The position numbers and the translations under genes are program-made. Shown one piece after another: positions 35,221-45,043 of a DNA stretch of 64,000 bases; within the stretch, counting starts at the first letter, position 1; each line of letters begins with the position of its first letter. Source of the stretch: Poa pratensis. Lineage: Eukaryota > Streptophyta > Magnoliopsida > Poales > Poaceae. Under the pieces are notes generated by a model, which did not search any database, was not told the origin of the DNA, and was given only the letters and a program-made list of their open reading frames with translations. The stretch lies in NCBI GenBank assembly GCA_947311845.1, contig CAMZMU010000071.1, positions 20,137,399-20,201,398 of the forward strand, given 5' to 3'.

Positions 35221-36600
35221 CGCCATCATCATCGCCGTCCTCGTCGTCCTCGCCTTCCTCCGCGCCGTCATCGTCGCCTTCCTCCTTACCATCATCATCG
35301 CCGCCTTGTCCGCCATCGTCGTCATCCTCGTTCACCTCCTCGTCACCATCATCGTGAACCTCGTTCACCTCCTCGTCGCCATCATCGCCATCCTCTTTCA
35401 GGTCCTTGTCGTTGTCCTTTTTTAGACTAACCTTGTCGTCATCCTTCAATGCGACCTGGATGCTCATGAAAATCTTGTTGTTTTCACGGAGTAGACTTCT
35501 ATTCTTGGCAAGAGACCTTCTCATTCTGGCGATCCTTTTAAGCACATTCTCAATCTTTTCATCCCTCTTTTTGTTCTTGTACATGATGGGCCCTGGCATA
35601 TCCATGAACTCATGAACATCTCCGTTGCTTTTGTTCCCCATGGATTTCGTGCACCCTTTCAGAGGCTTCTCTACGGCTGGTTTGTGTGTGCCATGTGTCG
35701 TGAAAAAAGGGCCATCCTTATAGGTTTTGTTGGTGACAAGGTCAATGAAAGCTTGGATGAATGGAGCATACACGAGTGACCTTCGACGGCTAACCATGCT
35801 GTCTAATATATCTTCATACAATAGATCCATCACATCAATCTTGTTCGGCTGATTCCCGTGTGTTACGATGTACCAAAGGAGGTTTTTGAATATCCCCGTA
35901 TGTTAGATGAGTCTCCCACCTTTGGAAACACAGTCCAACGGAAAAGCTTGTACATTGTATCATAAAAGGGCAGGAGTCCTTTAATATGACCAGGCTGTAT
36001 AGGAGCAAAATCATCACAAGGATAGCATGCATACAGAGCATTGGGCTTCTTCGCAACATCACTATGGAGAGCATAGAATTTGGGATCGTCTGCTTTAGCC
36101 ATGCGAATTCCAAGATCTTCAGCAAACTTACTAAGTGGGGCTGTATATTTGACGCCATGGGTCATCCAAGTAAATCTCTTATCTGTATTCCTCTCAACAA
36201 AGAGGGTAGCATAGAATTGCATAATCACCTCTTCGTTGTAGTAATGCTCGAACCTCATGATCCCCCCCAAGCCCAACTTCTTACACATGTCCAAAACGCA
36301 CTGAAAATGATCCCCGTCATCTTCGATGTGTTTGAAATTGATCGCCTTCTGAGGAGGTATCTTGTATTTTAGTTTGAGAATCACATCTTCATAGATACTC
36401 TATTGAATATGTGTGCGGAACAACTTGTTCTCCAAATCTCTATCCCTTTGCTGTTCATATGGGTTGTTCCTCTGCCGAAGAGCTCTGTACTCTTCTTTCT
36501 TCATGTCCATCACAGATATAACTTCGTTGACCTTAGCCTTCTTTGCCTTTTTTCCCCCTCTATGAATTTTCCTCCTTTTTTCCCAATCAAACCCTGACGG
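35221..36600 (-). pseudogene. Minus-strand ORF of CACTA element Z, function unknown
   Basis: One frame (36384 to about 35863) reads FQCVLDMCKKLGLGGIMRFE, RFTWMTHGVKYTAPLSKFAE and GHIKGLLPFYDTMYKLFRWT. The next frame (35833 to 35222) reads MMDLLYEDILDSMVSRRRSL, then a basic helix and a long Asp/Glu/Gly-rich tail. The tail runs into the solo LTR at 35220 and probably continues at about 30838-30915 on the other side (GEGEGGHGEGVEKIHTN). Upstream, similarity-free sequence with KKAKKAKVNEVISVMDMKKE and a stop at about 36396 precedes it. The gene faces TNP2 tail to tail. Second ORFs of CACTA elements can encode TNPA-like DNA-binding proteins or plant-mobile-domain-like proteins, but I cannot assign this one. 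It is broken by frameshifts and two insertions. Confidence 0.55.
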
Positions 36601-36982
36601 GCCTCATGACGCTCCACCTAGCCTCCGGAAGAATCTGTGGAGATATGTCGATATTTAAGATTAGTTCGTCCGGAATTTACAAGATATACACTAGTACAGA
36701 ACGACACATCGGATACCCCTCTATGGAAACGGCAGGTGTTAGGCGACGGAGAATCGCGCTTTCCGCGCGGCCGGTGCGTACAAACCTGACCAGGCCCGCC
36801 TACATTGGCAACGGACCCTTTCCAATCTCCGTCACCTATTATATTGGCAACGGTTAATAAAATTGTCCGTTTCCAATATTTGCCTCTATGGTAACGGATA
36901 GAATTTTCCAACCGTTGAAAATGTTGATACGTGGAGGCTAGCGAATGGGCAGATGGGGAGGTGGGCGGAGCAGACCCGCGAG

Positions 36983-36989
36983 TATAAAT
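36983..36989 (+). promoter_or_regulatory. TATA box of the B3-domain ORF in CACTA A
   Basis: TATAAAT lies 90 bp before the ATG at 37079 in a GC-rich context (cgcgagtataaatggcgaga). This makes the upstream in-frame start at 36953 unlikely, because it would lie before the TATA box. Confidence 0.6.
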
Positions 36990-37078
36990 GGCGAGAGGTA
37001 CCAGCAGCGGTCTCTTTGAAGCCCCAGTCCATCGCCTACAGTTATTCAAACTTCGCCAGATCCCCTCCGTCCAAATCC

Positions 37079-37714
37079 ATGGCGAGAGGTACCAGCAGCG
37101 GTCGCGGCCGTGGACGAGGGCGAGGCCGTGGTAGGGGGCGCAGCGGCAATGCCATGCCGTCGGTGTCGCCCTCACCGTCCTCTGAAGACATGTCCCCGGC
37201 GAGAGGTACCATCAGCGGTCGCGGCCGTGGACGTGGGCGCGGCCGTGGACGAGGGCGCGGCCGTGGTAGGGGGCGCAGCCGCAATGCCACGCCGTCGGTG
37301 TCGCCCTCACCGTCCTCTGAAGACATGTCCCCGGAGCTGCGCGGCTTCGAGTTCTTGGTTATCCTGTACAAGGGCATCGAGAGCCGCCTGAGGCTCCCGA
37401 GGGCGTTCGCAGAGAAGCTCCAAGGCATGGTGGCAGCTACCATGCATCTGAAGATGGAGGACTGCGAGAACGGCAGCTGGGCGGTGAAGACGGCCGTGAG
37501 TGCCGGGGGGAATTTGTACCTCGGCCAGGGATGGAAGTCATTCGCCCAAGCGTACAAGCTTGAGCAGGGGCACTTTTTGTGCTTCGAGTTCGACGGCGAC
37601 AACGGGTTCTTCATCAAGATCTTCGACGGTACCTTATGCCGGAGGGACGCACTCGTGTACAGCGACGACGAGCCCGAGTCTTCATCAGCAGCTGCTAGTA
37701 GTAGCATTAGCTAG
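37079..37714 (+). CDS. RGRG-repeat and B3 DNA-binding domain protein, CACTA cargo
   Basis: The intact ORF has 211 residues. Residues 1-40 and 41-85 are two copies of one module: ARGT(S/I)SG, a run of RG dipeptides, then PSVSPSPSSEDMSP. Residues about 89-186 form a plant B3 domain of the REM-like type: FEFLVILYKGIESRLRLPRA, GSWAVKTAV, LYLGQGWKSFAQAYKLEQGH and FLCFEFDGDNGFFIKIFDGT, with the expected order of strands. A Ser/Ala-rich tail ends it. B3 domains bind DNA in the nucleus, and RG repeats often bind nucleic acids. Start choice rests on the TATA box at 36983 and the ATG context (ccatggcg). It sits 390 bp inside the element end. A host gene fragment captured by the transposon is my inference. 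Expression is unknown. Confidence 0.75.
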   Translation: MARGTSSGRGRGRGRGRGRGRSGNAMPSVSPSPSSEDMSPARGTISGRGRGRGRGRGRGRGRGRGRSRNATPSVSPSPSSEDMSPELRGFEFLVILYKGIESRLRLPRAFAEKLQGMVAATMHLKMEDCENGSWAVKTAVSAGGNLYLGQGWKSFAQAYKLEQGHFLCFEFDGDNGFFIKIFDGTLCRRDALVYSDDEPESSSAAASSSIS

Positions 37715-38000
37715 TAGTAGCATATATGTAATCGTTTACTTCATTATCAAGTCCGTATGTAGTAGCATTAGCTGCTAAGTGGTCTCTGCGTTCATATGTA
37801 ATTTAGAGTACCTGTTAGTAAGTTTAGTAAGTTTACTCTCTCGCTGGTGTAAAATCAATGGAAACGGTTATATAAAATGTCCGTTGCCAATGTGGTGCTT
37901 ATATATACTGCCGGCTCGTTCTCATTATCACTCTCTCACTGTCTCTCTTCCAACCCTAGCCGCCGCACACTGTGGCTTTCAACTCTCCTCACTCTCTCTA

Positions 38001-38501
38001 ATGGCTTCCTCTGTCGGCGCTTCTAGATCCGGCCATCGCGGCCGCGGCTCTAGCCGCCGCGGCAGCACCGTTCTAGCGGCAGCCCTTCGTGAGGGGAAGG
38101 TCGATCTGGAGGCGGCCATGCGTCCGCTAATGATGCGGCAGCGCCACCATCTGACGCCCTCCTCCTCCGGTGATGCCCGGCTTCTTCTGAGCCAGGCCGA
38201 TGTGGAGGAGGTCATTCATGAGGTGGTGGTGCAGCACCTCCGGCGGATCTACCAGCAGAAACCCATCTGGAGGAGGAAGTGGCCGATCTGGAGGAGGAAG
38301 TGGCCGATCTGGAGGTGGTGGAGGATCTGTAGGTGGTGTCTGATCTGGAGAAGGAGGAGGAGGTGGATGTCGACGAAGGAGAAGGAGGAGGAGGTGATTG
38401 CGTCGCAGCGCGCTGGTAGCATCTCAGCGCATCTGGCAGAGGCCTGCACCTCCTCTCTCCCGCCGGGTGAAAGGTATAAATCTTTCTGTGACCGGCTGTG
38501 A
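38001..38501 (+). CDS. Second ORF in CACTA A, unknown function, C-terminus probably frameshifted
   Basis: ATG at 38001, 166 codons. A TATATA box lies at 37902-37907 and a CT-rich leader follows. The N-terminus is Gly/Arg/Ser-rich (MASSVGASRSGHRGRGSSRR), then helical (VLAAALREGKVDLEAAMRPL and QADVEEVIHEVVVQHLRRIY). After residue 88 the frame turns into a Trp/Arg repeat (PIWRRKW), while another frame over the same bases gives an acidic heptad-like repeat (HLEEEVADLEEEVADLE). I think a small indel near 38265 shifted the true acidic frame. I recognise no family. It may be another captured fragment or a genuine CACTA accessory gene. The helical core and acidic tail resemble the cargo of CACTA B in style, not in clear sequence. 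Confidence 0.45.
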   Translation: MASSVGASRSGHRGRGSSRRGSTVLAAALREGKVDLEAAMRPLMMRQRHHLTPSSSGDARLLLSQADVEEVIHEVVVQHLRRIYQQKPIWRRKWPIWRRKWPIWRWWRICRWCLIWRRRRRWMSTKEKEEEVIASQRAGSISAHLAEACTSSLPPGERYKSFCDRL

Positions 38502-38647
38502 TGCCGATGAACTAGGTTCTACGTATGAGCATTTCATCACATAAACAAATTCCTAGTGCAAATTCACACATACATGTTCTGATAATTACAAACACTTATT
38601 GTTAAAGCACCAACTGTACAAACTAGTTAAACACCCACATCCAAAGC

Positions 38648-39317
38648 CTATTGCAATTCACCTAGGGCATTCTTGCACCTAGGGCAGAGCATTTCCTGCC
38701 ATGTTGGACGTAGCCTGTCCTTCAAGGTTAGGATCTTGCGATACAACTCGTAGGTCACGTACCCATCTATTGCTGCGTAGTCGAGGTTAACTTTGTGCAG
38801 CGGCATCCGCTCCCAAAAACGTGCTGGTTGGATGGGAACTCCTTCTTCATGTTGGCGTATATTTGTCGATGAGGTCTGCCGCTAGATCACCCATTCCGTC
38901 CCTCTCGTCTCCACCCTTGATTTTGTATACGAGTTGGATGTCCACGTAGTACTCCGGTGGAATGTGGAAGCCGGCAGAAGAAAGCACCTTGCTGTCGTTG
39001 GTGATGTCCACGCTTGCGAAGGTGATATTCTTGCGTTCAAAGAATTTGCCCAACTCTGGACAATTCTTCTTGGACTTGCACCAGTGGAACACGAGGACAT
39101 GCTGGCGCATGGCGAGTTGCAGGACAGCCATGCGCCGACGATCACGGGTGTACTCGATGTCAAGGCCGATGAACCGATGCTTCTCCTCTGCTAGCCATTC
39201 CTCGTACTTGTCGAGGATCCGCTCCACGGTATGCTCCTCGTTCGTGTACACCACCTCCAGAACGGTGCCGTGGGTATGGACGGTAGTTGTCTCTGTTATT
39301 CTGTTGCGGTCGTCCAT
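38648..39317 (-). pseudogene. WRN-type 3'-5' exonuclease-like gene in CACTA A
   Basis: ATG at 39317 (MDDRNRITETTTVHTHGTVL). The frame carries exonuclease motif I FIGLDIEYT (the D-x-E pair), a segment CPELGKFFERKNITFASVDI with motif II TND, and, after two small indels, motif III LDYAAIDGYVTYELY (Y-x3-D). These are the DEDDy motifs of the DnaQ/WRN exonuclease superfamily, in which four acidic residues bind two metal ions. The indels are an extra TA near 38860 (which creates a stop at 38847) and a missing T near 38820. The stop of the reconstructed frame is at 38648. In the intact state it would be about 220 residues, exonuclease domain only. It lies opposite in orientation to the B3 ORF. A related fragment is at 56174-56605. 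Confidence 0.7.
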
Positions 39318-39677
39318 GGCGGGTGGGGGATTGGGGTGGAACGAGGAAGAAGAGAAGGAAGGAATGCGAACTGTCTGCCACCAAACAGAGCAGTTCCTGG
39401 ATATTTGCCGTGATCTTAGCAGTTTCTCGAAAATGGCAACCGAACAAAGCAGTTGCTGGAAAATAGCCACTGATTTTTTTAATATCCAGATGTATTTTGT
39501 ACATTTCGCTAATAGTTTTTTTTCTTTCACGCAGGAGTTTATTTCGGCAACACTGCATAAAAGTACCAATGTATCATTCCGAGAACCAGAAACCTTAAGG
39601 CAAGGAAATTTCGTGGATACTGGTCTTGGAGTGGGTACAGCGACGACCGAGAGCTCATAGAAGGTGAGCTCCAAGTC

Positions 39678-39717
39678 AAAGATGGAAGCTGGCTTAATTA
39701 AGCCAGCCTTCCATCTT
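39678..39717. repeat. 40-bp near-perfect palindrome in CACTA A
   Basis: The arm aagatggaagctggcttaa and its reverse complement are joined at a central TTAA, with one unpaired base. As RNA or cruciform DNA it could form a hairpin of about 19 bp. It lies just upstream of the exonuclease-like gene. Confidence 0.8.
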
Positions 39718-40580
39718 GTTAGGTTAGTTGCTTATAGGTTTAGAGTTCATGATTGTAGTCAAAGTGTAATAGGTGATATTACATTATGCCAATGTGTGAT
39801 AGATATGATTGTAGTCAAATTGTAAAAAACGGTGATATTATTGTATACCAATGTAATGATGGCATTTGTTCTATGTTATGAATTGAATAACGTTTTAGTG
39901 CATTGTGCAATCAGCCTTTCATGTATTATGGCATATAACCGAAATATGAGAAAAGCTCAGTGCAAACGGGTAGATGGAAAACTCCGTATCTGATGAAGGA
40001 AAACTAAAGCAACGGAGGTCTGCGCACAACCGTTGCCAAATGGAGACCTCATCGGAAACGGTTTTTTGCCTCCGTTACCGATGAAGGCCTTCACATCAGT
40101 GACAGAGGCGGGGACACGGACCCTTTCTCCGTTGCCGAAGGGGTTTTTGGCCCGTTTCCGATGTGTCGTTCTGTACTAGTGATATAATTATCTCTTTGTC
40201 ATAGATCCGAGAAAGTCTGGAATTTACTTGTGCAATAGATCAGACCAATGCATAGGCAACTACTGATGATCGAACGAGTTTTATGTACGCTCCAACAAAA
40301 AATATTACTCTAAATGTAACTAATGCTATTATTTTCCCGAAATTGGATAATTGTTTACCGGAATCGGTCGCCATTGCGGAACCGGGGGTCGTCGACGATC
40401 AGCCGCGGCCAAGGTGGTCGTCAGAGGAAGCAGCGTGGGCTTGGCCGGAAGAGGCCGCGGTGTAACTCGTAGTAACCGGCGGAGGAAGATTTGTCGGAGG
40501 CGGCGGCGGCGGCGCAGGTAGGGTTTTCTGTTTCTGCGTGTGCGCGCGCTGTGTGGGTGTGTGGGGGTGTGTTTGTCTGC

Positions 40581-40596
40581 GGGGGGGGGGGGGGGG
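40581..40596 (+). repeat. Run of 16 guanines
   Basis: An uninterrupted G run follows a GT-rich stretch (about 40535-40580). It could fold as a G-quadruplex and is also a typical assembly trouble spot. Confidence 0.85.
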
Positions 40597-40708
40597 AGGG
40601 TAGATTTTAGTGTCATGTGCTGAGGGTTGAACCCAAGAGGTTCCGGCCACACTCCGGATTTGCACTAACTTCGTGATCCTGTGGTTGGATTTGTGTTCCA
40701 TTGCGCAG

Positions 40709-41844
40709 GCCACCGATATGCCCGACAACATTATGAACGTCATGAGATTGTAAGTATTTATCTTGAATGCTTTCTCATATCTATGCTACAGTCACATTTA
40801 TTACATGTTATTCATACACATGCACGGTTTATGTAGGAAACATCTAATGGACAAGAAGCAATCCCCAAAAGTAGTCTTCCTAGACCCTATAAATGCATCG
40901 GAGCGACCGATTGAACTGAACGAGAGGGGTGTCGAGAATTACATTGTCTATGTGATGCGACGTACTAAAGATAAGGATTTAATCCTATGGCCGTTTAAGA
41001 CAAGGTAAAGTAATGGAGAATCTCATTTTGTTCATTAGGTAACTCTAACAACACAATTTTGATTGGCTAACTTGTAACCCTAAGTACATATTTTGTAGCT
41101 CAAAGATCGCCCACTGGATCCTTATTGCAATCTCGCTTGTGAATGGCAGTGTCTACTATCTTGATTCTCGTAGGATGGTAGATGTTCAGACCGTGTCCAA
41201 GCTTCTTGACAGGTGACTGTTTTTTTATGTACACCTATATATATGGCATTTATGCTTAGCAAGAGTGTAAGACATCACATGATATACCTATTTTAATTAT
41301 TTTCAACCTATACTCATTCAGAGCATTCGGATACGTGAAGACGAAAGGAGGCGATATAGTAGACAGGGGTTTTGACAACTAACCCACTTCCCGAACTATA
41401 AGGTTAGTTTTCCACCTGAAGTTAATACATGCAAATAATATATTAACTTTAATATATACATCTCACAAAGTCTGTATCTGTTTTTGTCTCAGTGCCTCCT
41501 ACAGCCGGCTGGCTCAATGTCATCGACCGCGTTCTATGTTGCCAACCATATTGACTGATGATTGATTGGATGTTGCTGGGATCAGAAGAAGGCGAGGTAT
41601 TAAAAGATCTTATGTTTCCTTGTACTAATATATTCTTATTTCTATATACTTGCTTAGTCATTCATATCATTAGTGCTCTAAACATTATCTACAACATCCG
41701 AAAATCGAGGAGAAGGAAATGACGGTGGCATATTTGTGTACGTTCCGCCAACAAATGGCAAAATTCTTGGTTCATACGGTGCTGACGAATAAGCCCCTGG
41801 ACGGCAGTGACAAGCCGCCGCCGTTTGTGGTTAGAGACGCATGA
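40709..41844 (+). pseudogene. Ulp1-like cysteine protease gene of CACTA element Z
   Basis: Exons with consistent GT-AG borders and phases can be read: 40709-40749, 40837-41004, 41099-41212, 41322-about 41402, about 41493 on, and a last piece ending in TGA at 41842-41844. They encode VVFLDPINASERPIELNERG, LILWPFKT joined to AHWILIAISLVNGSVYYLDS (the His-Trp and Asp motif of Ulp1/SENP peptidases) and QPAGSMSSTAFYVANHI. In Ulp1 peptidases the last motif normally contains the catalytic cysteine, and here that residue is not seen. A TAA at about 41382 also breaks the frame. Ulp1-like genes are common passengers of plant CACTA and Mutator elements. The gene is dead, and its 5' exons would lie toward CACTA A. 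Confidence 0.65.
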
Positions 41845-42044
41845 TTTGTGTCGTCCCACTTGAAACATTTAGAGTTCAGCTAGCTATGTATGATATTCAG
41901 AACTCCTTTATTTCTAATTAGTCGTAATGTAATGGAATTCTGCTTGATTAGCAACATATGCGCTAATTAACTGTTCAGCATCAATATTAATTATTTCGCT
42001 CGATTTTGAAATACTTGGCATGATAAGTTCCGGAAAAGAACGTC

Positions 42045-42424
42045 CTTCTGGATATATGATTTTTCCGGGTAAACGCAGACATTCCGGACTGATCCTATCC
42101 CGAACGACAAATACGGAATGCCTGGGCTCTGTCGGGACCTCCGGGTAAATCAGAGCCGCCTAAAAAATGGAACCGACTCCGACGCGGTGGAGCCGGTCGA
42201 GAAACCTGTCCGCCTCCAGCGCGCGTCGGTTCTTATTCGCACCCGCCTCAGATTGCAGAGGCGGGTTGTTTTAAAAACCGTCTGCGGGGGCTACTTTCCC
42301 AGCCGCGCTTCCGAACCGGCTCTGGGAGTCTGGATTATCCTCAACTGTTGCTTCGAGCCGGATTGGAAAACCGGCTGAGGCCCATGGCCGGGATGCGGCT
42401 GTAATACTCGGATCTGTAGTAGTG
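42045..42424. repeat. Subterminal region and right end of CACTA element Z
   Basis: About 300 GC-rich bp with short inverted motifs end in cggatctgtagtagtg at 42424. CACTACTACAG is a plausible CACTA terminus. I could not pair it with a left end inside the window, so the call rests on the terminal motif and on the position after the Ulp1-like gene. Confidence 0.5.
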
Positions 42425-42524
42425 TACAACTCGAATCTAGACGGGTCCAGACCCAAATCTAACCAAGACTAGCTATCCTGAGGCAAATGGGATCGATACT
42501 GAAAGTTAATGTTTGTAAACAAAC

Positions 42525-42615
42525 CTTAAGGTAGAGAAATCTCAGGTTTAAGAACTTGTCTGAACTATCTGAAGCTGGTTCAGGATGCCTTTCCTTCCAT
42601 TCTTCCCATAAATAA
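42525..42615 (-). other. Possible orphan exon of an unknown gene
   Basis: On the minus strand a 91-bp block is bordered by TGCAG and GTTTGT and reads YLWEEWKERHPEPASDSSDK then FLNLRFLYLK in one frame. It looks like a plant coding exon, but I cannot name the gene and see no partner exons. The flanks (42425-42904) are otherwise AT-rich with nothing recognisable. Confidence 0.25.
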
Positions 42616-42904
42616 CTGCACATAAAGAGTCAAACACGCCAGATATTGATCATGAAGTGTAACTTTGAGTTGATAAAACAAACATAATTATAAAGTGGAT
42701 ACGATAGACGATAGTATATTATTAAGAGTGGATATGTAATTATTGAAGGCGTGTTACAAGGCCATGTGGCTGAAAGATCCGAGATGTAATTAAAGGAGAT
42801 TGATCATTTTCAGTTTCAAGTTGCCATCAATGTTTTAAATTAGATGCTTTATATGTCCATATATGCCTCGAGTAAAAGTTCCTCTCCCTTGGCATTCTCA
42901 AAAA

Positions 42905-44150
42905 AAAAAATATATCGCCTCCGGGTCGCTCCCGCTCGGGTGACTCCGGAGGCTCCCCAAACCCTAGCGAAAAGTCCCCAAATCCGACCTCCTTTGGCCG
43001 CTGCCGCCGCCGGCGCTGGCGGCGGTGGCGGCGCCCTGCCCGTCAAAGGCGGAGGGCACGGTGGTCGCTCCCGTTGGCGCCCTGGTGAGTGGTGCCGAGG
43101 TGCTGGGTCGGGCGCGAGAGGTGGAGGACGCCGGGGCGGCGGCTCCGGTCCAAGTTGGCGGCGTCGGCTTGGCGGCGAGCGGCGGCCGTGGGTGTTGGCT
43201 GTTCTCCTCGACCGCGTGGGCGGGAGTGGAACGGCGGGTGGTGGCTGGGGCGGCCGGCCGCGAGATCTGGAGGCTGCGTTTCCGCCCCTCTTCTCGATCC
43301 CCACGCCAGATGGGCGGGCAGCCTCTCTTGCTGCCTCTTCTCCGGCCAAAGGTGGCCGTCTTCGGAGCTGTGGGCGGTGCTGGTCGAGCGAAAGCTCGGG
43401 ATGGTTGCTATCCCCCATGACGGCGATGCCTACGGGCGCCGTTTGTCCTCCTTGGAGGCGTCATGGTGACCTCTGCCTCACCTTGTGTCCCAGGTGAAAA
43501 CCTAGGTCCTCTGGACCGGGCTGTGGCGGCGCCTCGGCGTCGCGGGCTTCTTGGAGACGCGGTCTTGGGACAAGGTGCTCCAAAGCAAGATGAGGTGGTC
43601 TTCGGTTTCGCAGCGGCGCAAGGCAGGCCTTTTGTCGAGGCTCCGGTTGAAGTTCTTCGGCTCGCGGTTTGCTGGTAGTTTCTGGTGGCGGCGGCGTTCC
43701 CTTGCCTCGTTTCTTGCCGGCGGTTCGGTGCCCTCGAACCTGGGCTAGGGATAGGGGTCCCTTCCGGAGGTACCATGTGCAAGGGTGGCACCATTGCCCG
43801 GATTTTCCCGGCGGCGCTGGTTGTTCCTTCGTCGATGTGCTTGGCGGTTTGGTTACCTTGTGCAACTTCGGTTCATCCCTCCAGAAGCAGGCGGCTTTCT
43901 ATGTCCTTGTCGGCTCCTGAGCGACTTTCTTTCCAAGAGCTTCGGGTGTCGATGCACAACGCGCACAATGGAAGGCAGTAGGGGTAGGGGCTTCTTCTTG
44001 TTTCCCCTGGTGCTGGTCGTTGGTGGCATGAGCCCTGTCTTGTGTAGTTGCTTCAGCTGCGGTGTTTTCTTTGCCTGTTTCTGTTTTGCTGTTTGTTGTA
44101 AACTCTGCCGTGTGTGGCTTCGTTAATTCAAAGCTGGTCTCTCGAGCCTC
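42905..44150 (+). repeat. GC-rich retroposon-like sequence
   Basis: The first 700 bp are very GC-rich with overlapping ORFs on both strands (43025-43497 and others), a sign of composition, not of a gene. The last part (tgtttgttgtaaactctgcc then ggcttcgttaattcaaagct) resembles the 3' end of Triticeae LINE-type retroposons as I remember them. An A-run stands just before it at 42899-42909. No RT or endonuclease is visible. The remaining bases to 44438 carry nothing I can identify. Confidence 0.35.
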
Positions 44151-44453
44151 TTGTCTCATCTCGAAACAACAGCTTTCTCTGGGATTTGAACCCCTAATTG
44201 CCAGTGTAGTCCTTATTAAGCCCCAATCCACGAGAAAAATGGATATGATTGGGGTGTGTTACCTGGTTTTTTCTTACCTGCACACCTTGGTCCTAGAGCT
44301 CATCCTTGAGCGCCTTTTACACCAGACCGAAGAGAGTATCCTGTTTAGGATATCATATCCCTCTTTTTCTTCTTTAATCACCCCTCCAAGTCAGATTAGA
44401 TAAGGTACAGGTTGGAGCATCGTGGCAGGCCTTATGTTTGATTTGCACTGGCA

Positions 44454-44648
44454 TTTTTTTTTTTTTTGAAGCAAAGGGATCTCTCCCCGATTTCCATTAA
44501 GAGAAACCAGATTATTACATTGTTCCACCAAAACGCCACCTCAAACCACAGAAACTCCATCGAACAAGTTCTAAACTGACAAACTCCAAGAACTAAGAAA
44601 GAAAGCGGAGAAAGAGCCACAGCACACTCCAAAGTCCTAACAGCTTCC
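44454..44648 (-). mobile_element. 5'-truncated LINE insertion
   Basis: 195 bp lie between a near-perfect 15-bp target duplication, tgatttgcactggca (44439-44453) and tgatttgcattggca (44649-44663). A T-run at the left edge is the poly(A) tail of a minus-strand insertion. The minus strand ends TTAATGGAAATCGGGGAGAG then ATCCCTTTGCTTC and poly(A), a typical LINE 3' end. Only the 3' tip was copied. Confidence 0.85.
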
Positions 44649-44663
44649 TGATTTGCATTGGCA

Positions 44664-45043
44664 TGCACGTCATTACATATTTGAATGATAAAATCACGTC
44701 ACACACAATCTCATATGGAGTACTGTACTCCTTTTGTTTTTTTAGGGGAAGGAGTACTATACTACTCTTAAAATAAATAGCATTATGACTTGTCATTTAA
44801 TATTACTCCAGTACATAATTTAGAGCTAATTTTGCTCAACTCCCAGATACATATATAATATGATTTATTCACTATGGACTGTGGCCGGAGTATTACTACA
44901 CGTCTACACCTCCGAAGTAGTAGTAGAGTAGCATGAACACTATAGCCTGTACTTATTTATATAGTAGCGACACACTACCACACGGAATTATGCATTAACA
45001 AGTATTTATGCAAGAACTAGCCGACGATAGGATGAATGCATGA
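44664..45043. other. AT-rich 3' flank of the methylesterase gene
   Basis: About 380 bp carry no ORF or repeat that I can identify. It should contain the 3' UTR and poly(A) signals of the minus-strand gene, but I cannot single them out. Confidence 0.4.

Larger units (their letters stand above)
36689..40181 (+). mobile_element. CACTA element A, carrying gene-like cargo
   Basis: The element is 3493 bp. It starts CACTAGTACAGAACGACAC and ends GTGTCGTTCTGTACTAGTG, with a 3-bp target duplication ATA (36686-36688 and 40182-40184). Subterminal regions hold many copies of the short motif caacgg/ccgttg. No transposase is present. It carries an intact B3-domain ORF, a second ORF with a damaged C-terminus, and a minus-strand exonuclease-like pseudogene. 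Its left 110 bp match the right end of X and of B (reversed), and its right 110 bp match the left end of B, so X, A and B are one family. Confidence 0.93.
18542..42424 (+). mobile_element. CACTA element Z, the base of the nested stack
   Basis: This is the host of all insertions from 18542 to 42424. It carries TNP2 transposase (plus), an unrecognised minus-strand ORF convergent with it, and an Ulp1-like protease gene (plus). The right end at 42424 reads GATCTGTAGTAGTG (reverse: CACTACTACAGATC), after about 300 bp of GC-rich subterminal sequence with inverted motifs such as gaaccggctc and gccggttcgg-like pieces. The left end is outside the window. It is interrupted by the Athila-type element at 19685-29153, the solo LTR at 30921-35220, CACTA A at 36689-40181 and Y on the left. 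All its genes are broken, so it is inactive. Confidence 0.65.

Noticed and set aside
36953..37078. Longer start for the B3-domain ORF
   Set aside because: The extra 42 codons lie across and upstream of the TATA box at 36983 and do not resemble a domain. The ATG at 37079 has better context.
37042..37707. 221-codon minus-strand ORF
   Set aside because: It is antisense to the B3-domain ORF, and its RPRPRP run is the mirror of the RG repeat.
43025..43865. GC-rich ORFs on both strands, possible gene
   Set aside because: Up to five overlapping frames are open at once, proteins are Pro/Arg/Gly-rich without domains, and the downstream end looks like retroposon tail sequence.
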